DNA of 46,409 bases from Ignavibacteria bacterium. Its GTDB lineage: Bacteria > Bacteroidota > Ignavibacteria > Tepidaquicellales > OLB5. Of this stretch, positions 1 to 7,815 are shown in pieces. The notes under the pieces were generated by a model. That model was not told the DNA's origin. It worked only from the letters and a program-made list of their open reading frames with translations, and made no database searches. Each line of letters starts with the position of its first letter. Positions within the stretch are counted from its first letter, which is position 1. The stretch is taken from positions 1 to 46,409 of the forward strand of contig JACSRQ010000122.1 of assembly GCA_014879675.1 (NCBI GenBank), given 5' to 3'. The translations under genes and the position numbers were made by a program.

Positions 1-68
1 GGAGACGGGGATCGAACCCGCGACATTTTGCTTGGGAAGCAAACATTCTACCACTGAATTACTCCCGC
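1..68 (-). tRNA. tRNA-Gly (anticodon CCC), 3' end cut off by the contig start
   Basis: Read on the minus strand, the sequence folds as a tRNA: 5' acceptor strand GCGGGAG (68 to 62), D stem ATTC/GAAT, anticodon stem TTTGC/GCAAA with loop TTCCCAA, and T arm GCGGG-TTCGATC-CCCGT. The anticodon is CCC, reading the glycine codon GGG. Only CTCC of the 3' acceptor strand is present, so three stem bases, the discriminator and any CCA lie beyond the window. This is a boundary truncation, not a broken gene. Confidence 0.95.
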
Positions 69-296
69 TAATTTTCAACTTCTTTATCAAAAATACCTAT
101 TTTTTTATGTGAATTCAATTTAAATAAACATCTCAAAATGCATGGAACGCTACCGTGAAAAGGGCTGTTACAATAGATAGAAGCATTACTATTATCCTTT
201 GCGTCGAATTCAATCTTGCGGGGCTTGTTTTGAGGTAAGGGTAAATTTTTGAAATTACAGTATCTCTTACTAAATATCTACTTTAAGGAAAAACTT
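69..296. other. intergenic region, no gene seen
   Basis: AT-rich stretch between the start of the minus-strand tRNA and the first plus-strand gene. It should hold two divergent promoters, but I cannot assign either confidently. No hairpin or repeat stands out. Confidence 0.5.
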
Positions 297-1346
297 ATGA
301 TACAATTAAGAATTATTTCTTTTCTGGGCATTTTTCTTGTTCTATCGTATAATACGTATTCACAGGAAACCATACAGGTTGATCCTGAGATCACACAGCA
401 ATTTGCTTCTCCTCTTATAGAGGGGATATCCGGAAGTATGAACTCTGGCTGGTTTCAACGCGCCCCTAAATCGCAATTTCTCGGGTTTGAAATGGAGCTT
501 ACTTTCATCGGAATGGGAACTTTCCTCGAGAGCGACCAAAAATCTTTCAACTCCAATTCGCGTGTAAAATTTCCTGAAAGCACTATTGATAAAATGGTAG
601 AGGGCATGGATAGCCGTATAAAAGGCCTGGTTAAAGATTCGCTTATGAACAGTACATTCCAAGTCAACATTTCCGGCCCGACCTCGATTGGTTCCAGCGC
701 TGAATCGGTGCAAATAAATTATCCGGGTGATACTATAAGTGTAAACTACCAGGGTGAGGAACGTAAAGTTGTGGTGCCGGGTGTCAATCTCGATTCAAAA
801 GTAAAAGGGATCAATATGCCGGTGGCGCCTATGGGAACTCTCCAGTTATCGATCGGAACACTTGCAGGCACAAAATTATCTTTAAGGTTCACGCCGCCTG
901 TTTTTCTTGGCAAAGAAATAGGCAGCATAACAAATTATGGTATAGGTATAAATCACAATCTGATGGTTTGGTTCACAAAAAAACCGGCAGTAGATATTTC
1001 AATGGCGTTTTATATGCAGAAGCTCAGTATAGGCGAAGTATTCAAAAGTACATCTATACAATATGGATTATTTGTTTCCAAAACACTTGGAGGCAGCAGC
1101 ATAAACGTAACGCCGTTTACCGGGTTAACGCTTGAGAAAAATAACTCAAATATACGTTACAATTACAATTATACAGATAACTATGGAAATTCGGGGGAAT
1201 TGCACATTGCAATGGACCTCAATTCAGGCAGTTTGTTCAGGTTCAGAACAGGCGCTTCACTTAAGCTATCGGTCGTTAACCTGACTCTGACTTACGGATA
1301 TTCAAGTCATCACAGTTTAAGTGCTGGATTTGGACTAATTTTTTAG
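297..1346 (+). CDS. secreted outer-membrane barrel-like protein (DUF6588-like)
   Basis: Predicted exported protein of 349 aa. The open frame extends upstream to a TTG at 249, but the ATG at 297 directly precedes a clean signal peptide (MIQLRIISFLGIFLVLSY, cut near YSQ), so I chose it. The mature part has a conserved-looking N-terminal block (SMNSGWF, then LGFEMELTF) and a C-terminal half of alternating beta strands ending in GFGLIF, the aromatic C-terminus typical of outer-membrane barrels. From memory this pattern fits the Bacteroidota family DUF6588, whose function is unknown. A response-regulator gene follows 17 bp downstream on the same strand, so the two may be co-transcribed. The family match is recalled, not searched. 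Confidence 0.75.
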   Translation: MIQLRIISFLGIFLVLSYNTYSQETIQVDPEITQQFASPLIEGISGSMNSGWFQRAPKSQFLGFEMELTFIGMGTFLESDQKSFNSNSRVKFPESTIDKMVEGMDSRIKGLVKDSLMNSTFQVNISGPTSIGSSAESVQINYPGDTISVNYQGEERKVVVPGVNLDSKVKGINMPVAPMGTLQLSIGTLAGTKLSLRFTPPVFLGKEIGSITNYGIGINHNLMVWFTKKPAVDISMAFYMQKLSIGEVFKSTSIQYGLFVSKTLGGSSINVTPFTGLTLEKNNSNIRYNYNYTDNYGNSGELHIAMDLNSGSLFRFRTGASLKLSVVNLTLTYGYSSHHSLSAGFGLIF

Positions 1347-1363
1347 CTAATTTACAGTACTTT

Positions 1364-1735
1364 ATGGAAGAACAAAAGAAGAGGATCGCTGTAGTAGAAG
1401 ATGAAGGCATTGTTGCTATGGATATCAGCAAATGTCTAACAAGCCTCGGCTATGAGGTATCGTTTGTTTCGGATTCCGGTGAAAAAGCCATTGAAATGCT
1501 TGAGCTTCATCCAACCGATATGATATTGATGGATGTTGAACTGAAGGGAAAAATAAACGGACTGGAAACAGCCATGCAGATCAAAAAAGATTCAAATGTA
1601 CCTGTGGTCTTTCTTACTGCTTTTGAAGATGAAGCGACTCTTAAGAGAATTGGCGACCTGAGTTCGGCCGGTTACCTGGTTAAACCCTTCGAAGATGAAC
1701 AATTAAAGGTTACTATTGAAAAAGTACTGGGCTAA
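1364..1735 (+). CDS. single-domain response regulator (CheY-like receiver)
   Basis: A stand-alone receiver domain of 123 aa with no output domain. The acidic pocket is E12-D13-E14, the phospho-acceptor is D57 (context ILMDVEL), the switch threonine is T85 (FLTAFED), and the conserved lysine is K107 followed by Pro. The DVELKGKINGLE segment after D57 resembles receivers that pair with PAS/histidine-kinase systems in environmental bacteria. No kinase is adjacent, so the partner is unknown; the large kinase at 7816 has no receiver beside it, but linking the two would be speculation. It converges on the next gene with only 4 bp between the stop codons. Confidence 0.93.
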   Translation: MEEQKKRIAVVEDEGIVAMDISKCLTSLGYEVSFVSDSGEKAIEMLELHPTDMILMDVELKGKINGLETAMQIKKDSNVPVVFLTAFEDEATLKRIGDLSSAGYLVKPFEDEQLKVTIEKVLG

Positions 1736-1739
1736 ACCG

Positions 1740-2744
1740 CTAATGTGCGGGGCCTTCAGTATGCAGTATGATCCCGGTCTCCCCGGCAATCCATCCGTTT
1801 AGCGGATTAAGAAAAAAAACTCTTCTTAGAAAACTTACTGTTACGGGTATTTCACTTCCATAGCTCACTCCCGCATCGACCGATTTGAGGATCAGACCTC
1901 CATCACCGCAAATGTATCCTGTCCTGCTATCAACAAAAAAAACAGAATTAAGCACTGTCGTTTGTCCCGAATTCACAACACTCCAATCAACTCCTTTATT
2001 CGTAGTTCTCAATATTGTACCGTTGTTTCCGCACACATAACCCGAATCAGGATCTGTAAAACAAACAGACTTCAGATGATTTGTCACACCTGTATTTTGC
2101 TGCTGCCACGAAAGTCCGTAGTTGTTAGTATATAACATGGTACCATATTCACCGGATACATATGCTTCACCGTTAGTGAAAGGTGGCATGGAAATAGAAT
2201 ACAGTTCTGCCAGGTTGGGGGTAAGAGCTACCTGCCACGTATCACCAAGATTTGAAGTACGGAGTATTGTTCCGTTTATGCCGCACGCAAGCCCGTATTG
2301 GGTATCGAAAAACTCAATATCGAACAGGTAGTCTGAAACCCCAACTGCACAGAGTCCCCATGTAGTGCCGCCATCCAGAGTCTTAATAATTGCAGCATTG
2401 CTGCCTGCCGCAAATCCGGTTAATCCATCAAAAAAATATAAAGCGGTAAGCGATGCATTGGTAACGCCAACCGGTTTTCTGAACCAGTTTAATCCGCCAT
2501 CGGTAGTTTTGAGAAGTTTGTTTGTATCATTTGGGGCAGAGTTGCCTGCTGCATATCCGGTTAATGAATCAATGAAATAGATATCCTTGAGATTATTGGT
2601 AACATTACTTATCTGATGGTGCCAGTTGGATTCAATAGGAGGCGAAACCACATCCTCAGAATCTTTGCTGCAGCCCGTCAGAATGAAGATTGACAATATT
2701 GCCATTGCAAAGATAATTTTAACGGACTGAATTTGTTTTTTCAT
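1740..2744 (-). CDS. YCF48/BNR-type beta-propeller lipoprotein
   Basis: Exported lipoprotein of 334 aa. The N-terminus is a lipoprotein signal (ILTGC, lipidated Cys25). Seven blade-like repeats follow, each carrying a variant of 'FFxDxxTGYxxG' plus a downstream 'GTTW'-type strand: IYFIDSLTGYAAG, LYFFDGLTGFAAG, IEFFDTQYGLACG, a degenerate NGEAYVSG blade, VCFTDPDSGYVCG, VFFVDSRTGYICG and VFFLNPLNGWIAG. This is the pattern of YCF48/HCF136-related propellers. In phototrophs that family assists photosystem II assembly, but in heterotrophic Bacteroidota it is common as a secreted domain of unknown role, so no photosynthesis function should be inferred. There is no C-terminal secretion tag. Confidence 0.85.
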   Translation of the reverse strand: MKKQIQSVKIIFAMAILSIFILTGCSKDSEDVVSPPIESNWHHQISNVTNNLKDIYFIDSLTGYAAGNSAPNDTNKLLKTTDGGLNWFRKPVGVTNASLTALYFFDGLTGFAAGSNAAIIKTLDGGTTWGLCAVGVSDYLFDIEFFDTQYGLACGINGTILRTSNLGDTWQVALTPNLAELYSISMPPFTNGEAYVSGEYGTMLYTNNYGLSWQQQNTGVTNHLKSVCFTDPDSGYVCGNNGTILRTTNKGVDWSVVNSGQTTVLNSVFFVDSRTGYICGDGGLILKSVDAGVSYGSEIPVTVSFLRRVFFLNPLNGWIAGETGIILHTEGPAH

Positions 2745-2884
2745 ATAAAGTAAAATAATTATTAAGCGTTAAAGAATCAATTTTATAAACTATGCGAACC
2801 TTCCCAAGGTGCTGCTTGTTTAATTAATCAATAATGAATATATTTAAAATGTAAAAAATGAATATTTAAATTAAAAAAAGGCAC

Positions 2885-3430
2885 ATGAAAAAAACATTTT
2901 TGTTTTTGGCTATTTTTATTGCTTTTTCAAACAGCATCTTCAGTGATATTCCGCCGGCAGATCAGACTGCTGGCAAAGTACCGGCTATATTCAATTCTGA
3001 TGATATCAGTAAAATAACCGGATCGTATATCGAAGGAAAGCTGGATTTCAGCAACCCGGTTATGGTTGATGTTGATCTTGACGGGGATTTTGACGCTCTG
3101 AAATTTGACAACGGGAACGTTGCGTATTACAAAAACGTAGGCACGCTTGATAACCCAACATTCATTCTTGAAGACAGGAATTATGAAAAATATGACAGGG
3201 TAATGTTCATCGATCCGAAAATTCCATACCCGATGTTTTTTGCTGATAGCGATGGCGATGGAGATATGGATATGTTTGTGGTAAAGGATAAAGTTTATGA
3301 TAAACAGCAGCAAACCTATAAGTATAAAGTTGCCTCTGCGGAAAACTCGATGGATCTCAGCACAGGAACGCTTATCACCATTATACTTGTGCTTGTGATA
3401 GTTCTGCTTGTGCTTGCAATCATAAGGTAG
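2885..3430 (+). CDS. small FG-GAP/VCBS-like protein with C-terminal membrane anchor
   Basis: 181-aa protein with an N-terminal signal peptide (MKKTFLFLAIFIAFSNSIFS) and a strongly hydrophobic C-terminal segment at residues 162-180 ending in a single Arg. In between are two calcium-binding loops of the DxDxDGDxD type: D62-D64-D66-G67-D68-D70 and D121-D123-D125-G126-D127-D129, characteristic of FG-GAP/VCBS propeller repeats. Two loops cannot form a full propeller. The layout predicts an exported domain tethered by its C-terminus. Family members are usually larger secreted adhesin-like proteins, so the short anchored form is unusual. Function unknown. Confidence 0.8.
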   Translation: MKKTFLFLAIFIAFSNSIFSDIPPADQTAGKVPAIFNSDDISKITGSYIEGKLDFSNPVMVDVDLDGDFDALKFDNGNVAYYKNVGTLDNPTFILEDRNYEKYDRVMFIDPKIPYPMFFADSDGDGDMDMFVVKDKVYDKQQQTYKYKVASAENSMDLSTGTLITIILVLVIVLLVLAIIR

Positions 3431-3467
3431 GGCATCAGGTAAGTTATAAGGCAGGGTAGCAAGAGGT

Positions 3468-3485
3468 TTAACGAAAGTTCGTTAA
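3468..3485. repeat. 18-nt palindrome TTAACGAA-AG-TTCGTTAA
   Basis: Perfect 8-bp arms around a 2-base centre, lying 38 bp after the FG-GAP gene stop and just before the terminator. It could be an operator or an accessory hairpin; nothing distinguishes the two. Confidence 0.5.
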
Positions 3486-3498
3486 TACAAACAAAAAA

Positions 3499-3530
3499 CC
3501 CCGTCCCGAAAATTCGGGACGGGGATTCTT
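3499..3530. terminator. GC-rich hairpin between convergent genes, probable bidirectional terminator
   Basis: Arms CCCCGTCCCGAA (3499-3510) and TTCGGGACGGGG (3513-3524) pair perfectly. The 3' side continues ATTCTTGTTTT, and the 5' side is preceded by AAAAAA, which gives a U-rich tail on the opposite strand. It sits between two convergent genes, so it can serve both. Confidence 0.85.
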
Positions 3531-3561
3531 GTTTTAATAACTGTACATTTAGTGCTTTTCC

Positions 3562-3581
3562 CCTGCTGACCTTTCAGCAGG
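3562..3581. repeat. hairpin CCTGCTGA-cctt-TCAGCAGG
   Basis: Perfect 8-bp stem with a 4-nt loop, between the terminator and the stop of the RlpA-like gene. A short direct repeat (GTTTGCGCGTT twice, 4 nt apart, about 3584-3609) follows. No U-tract adjoins, so this is recorded as a repeat and not as a terminator. Confidence 0.6.
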
Positions 3582-3657
3582 AAGTTTGCGCGTTGTGCGT
3601 TTGCGCGTTTATATCAGAATCGCAGCATCAGTGCTGCTTTTGCATGTTTACTTTACC

Positions 3658-4638
3658 TTATTCGCCAATTTTTACCATTTTAGGCTGGTATTTTAATTTT
3701 GTTAAAGTTTTCAGATCTTTCTTAGCAGATTTTTCTTTTTCGTATAACCCCACCAGTACTTTATAAGTAACTGTCTTGGTTTGAGTAGAGGGGTCTGTTA
3801 CTGCTATTTCTTCGAGATAGATCTTGGTGAAACCGTCTCTTTCAAGTCTTCCGATCCTGCGATCGGCAAGAGATTTGTCGGTATACATCCCCACTTCGAA
3901 TGAGTGGCCTTTAACAATTGCCATCTGGTTTGATAAGTCATAGAACCGGATCAAAGAATCTATTTCAGTGATCTGCTGGTAGAGGTTTGATTCGTTTTTC
4001 TTATCCTCTTCCGTTTTAGGTGTTACAACTTTGATCTTGAGATTACCTTTTGATTTAAGGTTCTTGTTCAATTCAAAGTCATTTGAGGTACCATCTTCTC
4101 CCTCAAATTCAACGAACACCTTGGAGTCAGCATTAACGTTATCGTTCAACAGTTCTGTAGTCTTGAATTCATTGGTATCGATCTCCGTTATGTCAATTGT
4201 TTCATTGGGATCGATTCCCTGGCGAAGCATATCGGCTTCTTCCTCAGATATTTGCTCTATCTTTACCTGGGTAGTTCCGCCCATACTGATAGCTTCCTTG
4301 GAAGCTTTCGAAAGGTCAATAATTCTGCCCTTTATGAATGGGCCTCTATCGTTAATTCTTACTACGGTGTAGAGATTATTCTCCAGATTTGTGACCTTTA
4401 GCAGGGTACCAAAGGGTAAGGTTTTGTGAGCAGCGGTGAATTCATGGGTATCAAAACGTTCGCCATTGGCTGTTTTTCTTCCATGAAATCCAGGGCCGTA
4501 CCACGAAGCCTCACCTATTTCCACAAAGCTTGAGCCGGTAGGATCTCCTTTTGAGTAAGCGCTTTCTGATATAACGCCGGTTAGCACGAGTTGTACAGTT
4601 AAAAAAGAGATAAACCACAAGATTCTTGTTTTGAACAA
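3658..4638 (-). CDS. rlpA: RlpA-like septal/cell-wall protein (double-psi barrel plus SPOR-like C-terminus)
   Basis: Exported cell-envelope protein, 326 aa from the chosen start. A signal peptide ([20 protein letters not shown]) is followed by a classic RlpA double-psi beta-barrel: [17 protein letters not shown], then [15 protein letters not shown] and [17 protein letters not shown], containing the Asp residue linked to lytic transglycosylase activity in RlpA. The last ~75 residues look like a SPOR domain, which binds denuded peptidoglycan. The frame extends upstream to an ATG at 4728, but AAAGGAG at 4644-4650 sits 5 nt before a TTG at 4636-4638, and the extra 90 nt form hairpins, so the TTG is preferred. 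The linker (about residues 125-215) is charged. Confidence 0.88.
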   Translation of the reverse strand: MFKTRILWFISFLTVQLVLTGVISESAYSKGDPTGSSFVEIGEASWYGPGFHGRKTANGERFDTHEFTAAHKTLPFGTLLKVTNLENNLYTVVRINDRGPFIKGRIIDLSKASKEAISMGGTTQVKIEQISEEEADMLRQGIDPNETIDITEIDTNEFKTTELLNDNVNADSKVFVEFEGEDGTSNDFELNKNLKSKGNLKIKVVTPKTEEDKKNESNLYQQITEIDSLIRFYDLSNQMAIVKGHSFEVGMYTDKSLADRRIGRLERDGFTKIYLEEIAVTDPSTQTKTVTYKVLVGLYEKEKSAKKDLKTLTKLKYQPKMVKIGE

Positions 4639-4800
4639 TGCATCTCCTTTCAGTGTTTTTGTTAATAAATTGGCTGTCCAATACAGCATAGCATAGTGAA
4701 TATTCATCAAACGGACAGCCTTGCTCAATCTGTATTGTCTAAAGCAATACGTCTTGAAGCGTTTCTCTCTTTAACTATGGACCTCTTTGGTCCACACTCC
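4639..4800 (-). promoter_or_regulatory. structured 5' leader of the RlpA-like gene, candidate cis-regulatory RNA
   Basis: On the minus strand the ~160 nt before the start hold three perfect stems in order: TGGACC/GGTCCA (4794-4778, 5-nt loop), GTATTG/CAATAC (4750-4732, 7-nt loop), and GGCTGTCC/GGACAGCC (4720-4672, long loop). A strong Shine-Dalgarno AAAGGAG follows at 4650-4644 and a TTG start at 4638. No known riboswitch consensus is recognised; I looked for the c-di-AMP and c-di-GMP types. A structured leader is seen; a regulatory role is inferred. Confidence 0.5.
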
Positions 4801-4850
4801 TTATATTAAAAGAACAATAAAACTATTTAATACAAACTTATATTTTTTGT

Positions 4851-4879
4851 CCTCTGCCGCAGTTGTACCGCGGCAGGGG
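4851..4879. repeat. GC-rich hairpin 3' of ilvE
   Basis: CCTCTGCCGC (4851-4860) pairs with GCGGCAGGGG (4870-4879), 10 bp including one G-T. It lies just beyond the ilvE stop. The U-run (TTTTTTGT) precedes it on the plus strand and would not follow it in the ilvE transcript, so it is not a canonical terminator for ilvE. It could be a 3'-end stabiliser. Confidence 0.5.
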
Positions 4880-4897
4880 AGTAAACTTCTTCTTTCT

Positions 4898-5857
4898 TTA
4901 GCTGCTTATTTTCTGCATGTTCAGGATCTTTTCATTTCCGTCAACATATGTAAGCCAGCCGTATTTATCATTGCCGTTCTTAACTATGTCAAAAAATGCC
5001 TCCTGAAGCTGCTTTGTAACTTTGCCCGGCATTCCGTTGCCAACGTTCATCTTATCAACCGATCTTATCGGTGTAATTTCGGCAGCGGTGCCGCTGAAGA
5101 ACATCTCATCTGCCATGTAAAGCATCTCTCTCATCAGGTTACCTTCAACGATCTCATAACCCATTTCTTTGGCAATTGTCATAATGGTCTTGCGTGTAAT
5201 ACCGCTCAATATCCCATTATGTATGCCCGGTGTGTAAATAATGTTATCATGTACAAGGAACAGATTTTCGCCGCTTCCTTCGCCAACATAACCGTTTACA
5301 TCAAGGGCAATACCTTCTGAAAATCCATTTGTAATAGCTTCCATCTTGATAAGCTGGCTGTTCATATAGGCGCCGCCTATTTTTGCCATTGTTGGTGTAG
5401 TATCAGGTGTGCTTCTCCTCCATGATGATACACATACATCAATGCCGCTTTCGTGTGCACCCTGTCCGAGGTATGAACCCCATTCGTAGGCTGCAATAGT
5501 AAGCTCAACAGGATTTTTTAACGGGTTAACATTCAGGTCGTCATATCCCCTGTAGGCTATGGGTCTGATGTAGCAATTTTCCAGCTCATTTGTTTTGATG
5601 GTCGTTAAGATCGCATCAAAAATTTCATCATGCGAAAAAGGAATTTCCGCACGGAACACTTTTGCTGAAAATATGAGTCTTTTGACATGATCGCTCAGCC
5701 TGAAAACTGCTGGGCCCTGCGGTGTTTTGTAGCATCTTATACCTTCAAAGAACGATGAACCATAATGTATAACATGTGATAGAATATGAACTTTAGCGTC
5801 GTCCCAATTGACGAGCTTTCCATTCATCCAGATCTTCTCAACTTTTTTTACGGGCAT
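4898..5857 (-). CDS. ilvE: branched-chain amino acid aminotransferase
   Basis: Class IV PLP aminotransferase of 319 aa, matching the family length of about 300-310. It interconverts Leu/Ile/Val and their 2-oxo acids with glutamate/2-oxoglutarate. The N-terminal IWMNGKLVNWDDAKVHILSH and HYGSSFFEGIRCY blocks are typical. The PLP Schiff-base lysine is K159 (TMAKIGGAYMNSQL). The signature region SEGIALDVNGYVGEGSGENLF and the phosphate-binding SGTAAEITP are intact. It begins 20 bp after the stop of the upstream acetyltransferase, so the two are probably one transcript. Annotation as IlvE rather than D-amino-acid transaminase is supported by the EGIRCY and GEGSGEN forms. Confidence 0.95.
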   Translation of the reverse strand: MPVKKVEKIWMNGKLVNWDDAKVHILSHVIHYGSSFFEGIRCYKTPQGPAVFRLSDHVKRLIFSAKVFRAEIPFSHDEIFDAILTTIKTNELENCYIRPIAYRGYDDLNVNPLKNPVELTIAAYEWGSYLGQGAHESGIDVCVSSWRRSTPDTTPTMAKIGGAYMNSQLIKMEAITNGFSEGIALDVNGYVGEGSGENLFLVHDNIIYTPGIHNGILSGITRKTIMTIAKEMGYEIVEGNLMREMLYMADEMFFSGTAAEITPIRSVDKMNVGNGMPGKVTKQLQEAFFDIVKNGNDKYGWLTYVDGNEKILNMQKISS

Positions 5858-5877
5858 AATCTGTAATGTTTAGGTTA

Positions 5878-7005
5878 TTAAATAAGACCCTTTCTGTAAA
5901 TCCGATAAGTCTTATATATGTGCGCACCTAATTTTTCGGCTGTCATTCTCATTGGCATATTGTCTTCCAGTACCCAGGAAATCTCTGCACCCGTATATCC
6001 GTTCTTGTTGCCATTTTTAATGGTCTCAAGATAGAATACCGAATCGATCGCCTTCTTCTGGTATTCGGGCTTAACGCCCATGATGATCACTCTTAAAAAA
6101 TCGATCTTCTTTTTACCTGTCAGGATCTTAAGGAAGCCAAAAGGAAGCAATCTTCCGTTGACTTTTTTAAGAACCTGGTTGAAATCGGGGAGTGATAATG
6201 TGAATCCTGCAGGTTTACCTGCCACTTCTGCGAACATTACAAGATCAGGATCTACCACCATCTTCAGTGATTCAGCCAGGTAGTCAAATTCTGCGGTCGT
6301 TATTGGTACAAAACCCCAGTTTGTTTCCCATGCGCTGTTATAAACTTCCTCTATCTTACGGACCTCATTTGAAAGATCCTTCATGTTCAGCTTATGAGTT
6401 GTAACATCATTGCGCTTTTTGATCAGCTCCGCCATTCTTTCCAGTTTATCCATAACCTTACGGTTATTAATAACTTCGGAGGGAATGTAATATGCGTACA
6501 GATCTTTAGCCTTTTCAAATCCAAAGTCTTCGATCTTAGCCTGGTAGTGTTTCGGGTTGTAGGTCATCAGGAATACTGGCGGTGAATCAAATCCATCTAT
6601 CAGCAAACCGCATTCGTCGTTTGTCGAGGGGTTTACCGGCCCGAGTATTTCGTCAAATCCCTTGCTCTTTACCCATTCGCAAGCTGTATCAAGCAACAGA
6701 TCGGATACTTCTTCATCATCAATTGACTCAAAGAATCCGAAAAATCCGGCTTTATCTTTGTGGAATTTATTATGGTTATCATTCTTTATGGCAGCAATTC
6801 TGCCAACCAGCTTGCCATCTTTTTCGGCAAGGAACATTTCCATTTCTGCATGTTGAAAGAACGGATTGCGCTTAGGATCGAGATTCTTCCTTACATCGAA
6901 GATTAACGGTGGAACCCAATTCCTATCGCCGGTGTATAATAGCCATGGAAGCTTGATGAACTGCATCCTGTCATTTTCATTTTCAACTTTTCGTATTTTT
7001 ACCAC
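5878..7005 (-). CDS. GNAT-superfamily N-acetyltransferase-like protein
   Basis: 375-aa cytosolic protein with a GTG start, resembling the YghO-type GNAT-like family that is widespread in Bacteroidota and Ignavibacteria. The N-terminal part has an arrangement typical of the family (FIKLPWLLYTGDRNWVPPL, then FFQHAEMEMFLAEKDGKLVGRIAAI), and the middle carries GPVNPSTNDECGLLIDGFD. The C-terminal half has a second GNAT-like fold (MFAEVAGKPAGFTLSLPDFNQ, then VKPEYQKKAIDSVFYLETIKNG, and EISWVLEDNMPMRMTAEKLGA). The substrate is not known for this family. It lies 20 bp upstream of ilvE on the same strand, suggesting co-expression, though a pathway link is not evident. Confidence 0.85.
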   Translation of the reverse strand: MVKIRKVENENDRMQFIKLPWLLYTGDRNWVPPLIFDVRKNLDPKRNPFFQHAEMEMFLAEKDGKLVGRIAAIKNDNHNKFHKDKAGFFGFFESIDDEEVSDLLLDTACEWVKSKGFDEILGPVNPSTNDECGLLIDGFDSPPVFLMTYNPKHYQAKIEDFGFEKAKDLYAYYIPSEVINNRKVMDKLERMAELIKKRNDVTTHKLNMKDLSNEVRKIEEVYNSAWETNWGFVPITTAEFDYLAESLKMVVDPDLVMFAEVAGKPAGFTLSLPDFNQVLKKVNGRLLPFGFLKILTGKKKIDFLRVIIMGVKPEYQKKAIDSVFYLETIKNGNKNGYTGAEISWVLEDNMPMRMTAEKLGAHIYKTYRIYRKGLI

Positions 7006-7324
7006 TTACTACCCGACGTTTTAGTATTGTAGAACCTGCCTAAACAACAATTTTGTATCCTGTAATATACCGACTTTAGTTCTAAGAAACAATTCAAATG
7101 GTGAGTGATATACCCTCTCGATGGCTACACAAACCAATGTTAATTCAAAAGTTACGAGGAGTAGAATTAACATAAGTGCTTATGATTGTTGCGATTGAAC
7201 GAATCTCTTAAAGTATAACTTTATGCAAAGAGTTGGGCATTTGTATCAATCGGCTCATTATTATGAAAAATGAACTGAAATTCTAATATTTTTTGAGTAA
7301 TTTAACGCAATTATCAAATTCGTA
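7006..7324. other. divergent intergenic region, no gene seen
   Basis: 319 bp between the GTG start of the acetyltransferase gene (minus) and the TTG start of the DUF4783 gene (plus). It is AT-rich and must hold both promoters. A TAATATTTTTTG stretch near 7282-7293 loosely resembles the Bacteroidota -7 element but has the wrong length. No convincing repeat or RNA. Confidence 0.5.
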
Positions 7325-7795
7325 TTGAAGATCACATCTATCTACATTCTGGTCGCTTTCTCGTTATTGATATTTACTTCTCAAACTCTGCTTAGCCAGG
7401 ATTCATGGTGGAAGGAAAAGAAATACAAGACCGAAGAGAAGCAAAGGAAATTCAACAACTGTAAAAAGGTATTAGTTGATATTTCTGATGGCCTTATGTA
7501 CTCAAACGTCAACTATCTGATCCCGCACTTCCAGAATGAAGTTTATCTAAGTATTCAGAACAGTGAAAAGGGATACTATAACAGGGAGCAATCCAGTTAT
7601 ATAGTTGAGAGCTTTTTCACAACCTACCCGGTATCTTCCTTCAAATGGAAAAACTCAAGCAGGTCTGAAAGATATGCATTTGCCCTTGGTAAGTATAAGT
7701 ACAAAAAAGGCGGGTTCATTAACACATTTACAATTTCAGTATCGCTCAAATATATCGATGAACTCTGGCAAATTGACCAGATAATCGTAAACTGA
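7325..7795 (+). CDS. secreted DUF4783-family protein
   Basis: 156-aa exported protein with a TTG start and signal peptide (IYILVAFSLLIFTSQTLLSQ). The mature part fits the DUF4783 fold as I know it: a helix region (ISDGLMYSNVNYLIPHFQNEVYLSI), then YYNREQSSYIVESFFTTYPVSSFKWKN, then a sheet ending ISVSLKYIDELWQIDQIIV. This is the NTF2-like pattern common in Bacteroidota periplasmic proteins of unknown function. It ends 20 bp before the large histidine kinase gene on the same strand, so it is a candidate periplasmic partner for that kinase. That link is inferred from position only. Confidence 0.8.
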   Translation: MKITSIYILVAFSLLIFTSQTLLSQDSWWKEKKYKTEEKQRKFNNCKKVLVDISDGLMYSNVNYLIPHFQNEVYLSIQNSEKGYYNREQSSYIVESFFTTYPVSSFKWKNSSRSERYAFALGKYKYKKGGFINTFTISVSLKYIDELWQIDQIIVN

Positions 7796-7815
7796 CCGGG
7801 AGGGTACAAAGCATA

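Noticed and set aside
1740-2744. YCF48-type protein as evidence of photosynthesis
   Set aside because: Such propellers are common in non-phototrophic Bacteroidota, and no photosystem gene is present.
4639-4728. Upstream ATG at 4728 as the start of the RlpA-like gene
   Set aside because: The extra 30 codons would lie over stable stems and before a strong SD that is correctly placed for the TTG at 4638, and would put a non-signal-like stretch before the signal peptide.
4639-4800. c-di-AMP (ydaO) or c-di-GMP riboswitch before the RlpA-like gene
   Set aside because: The conserved cores of those classes were not recognisable; only generic stems are seen.
4851-4879. Hairpin after ilvE as an intrinsic terminator
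   Set aside because: No U-tract follows it in the ilvE transcript; the T-run is on the wrong side.
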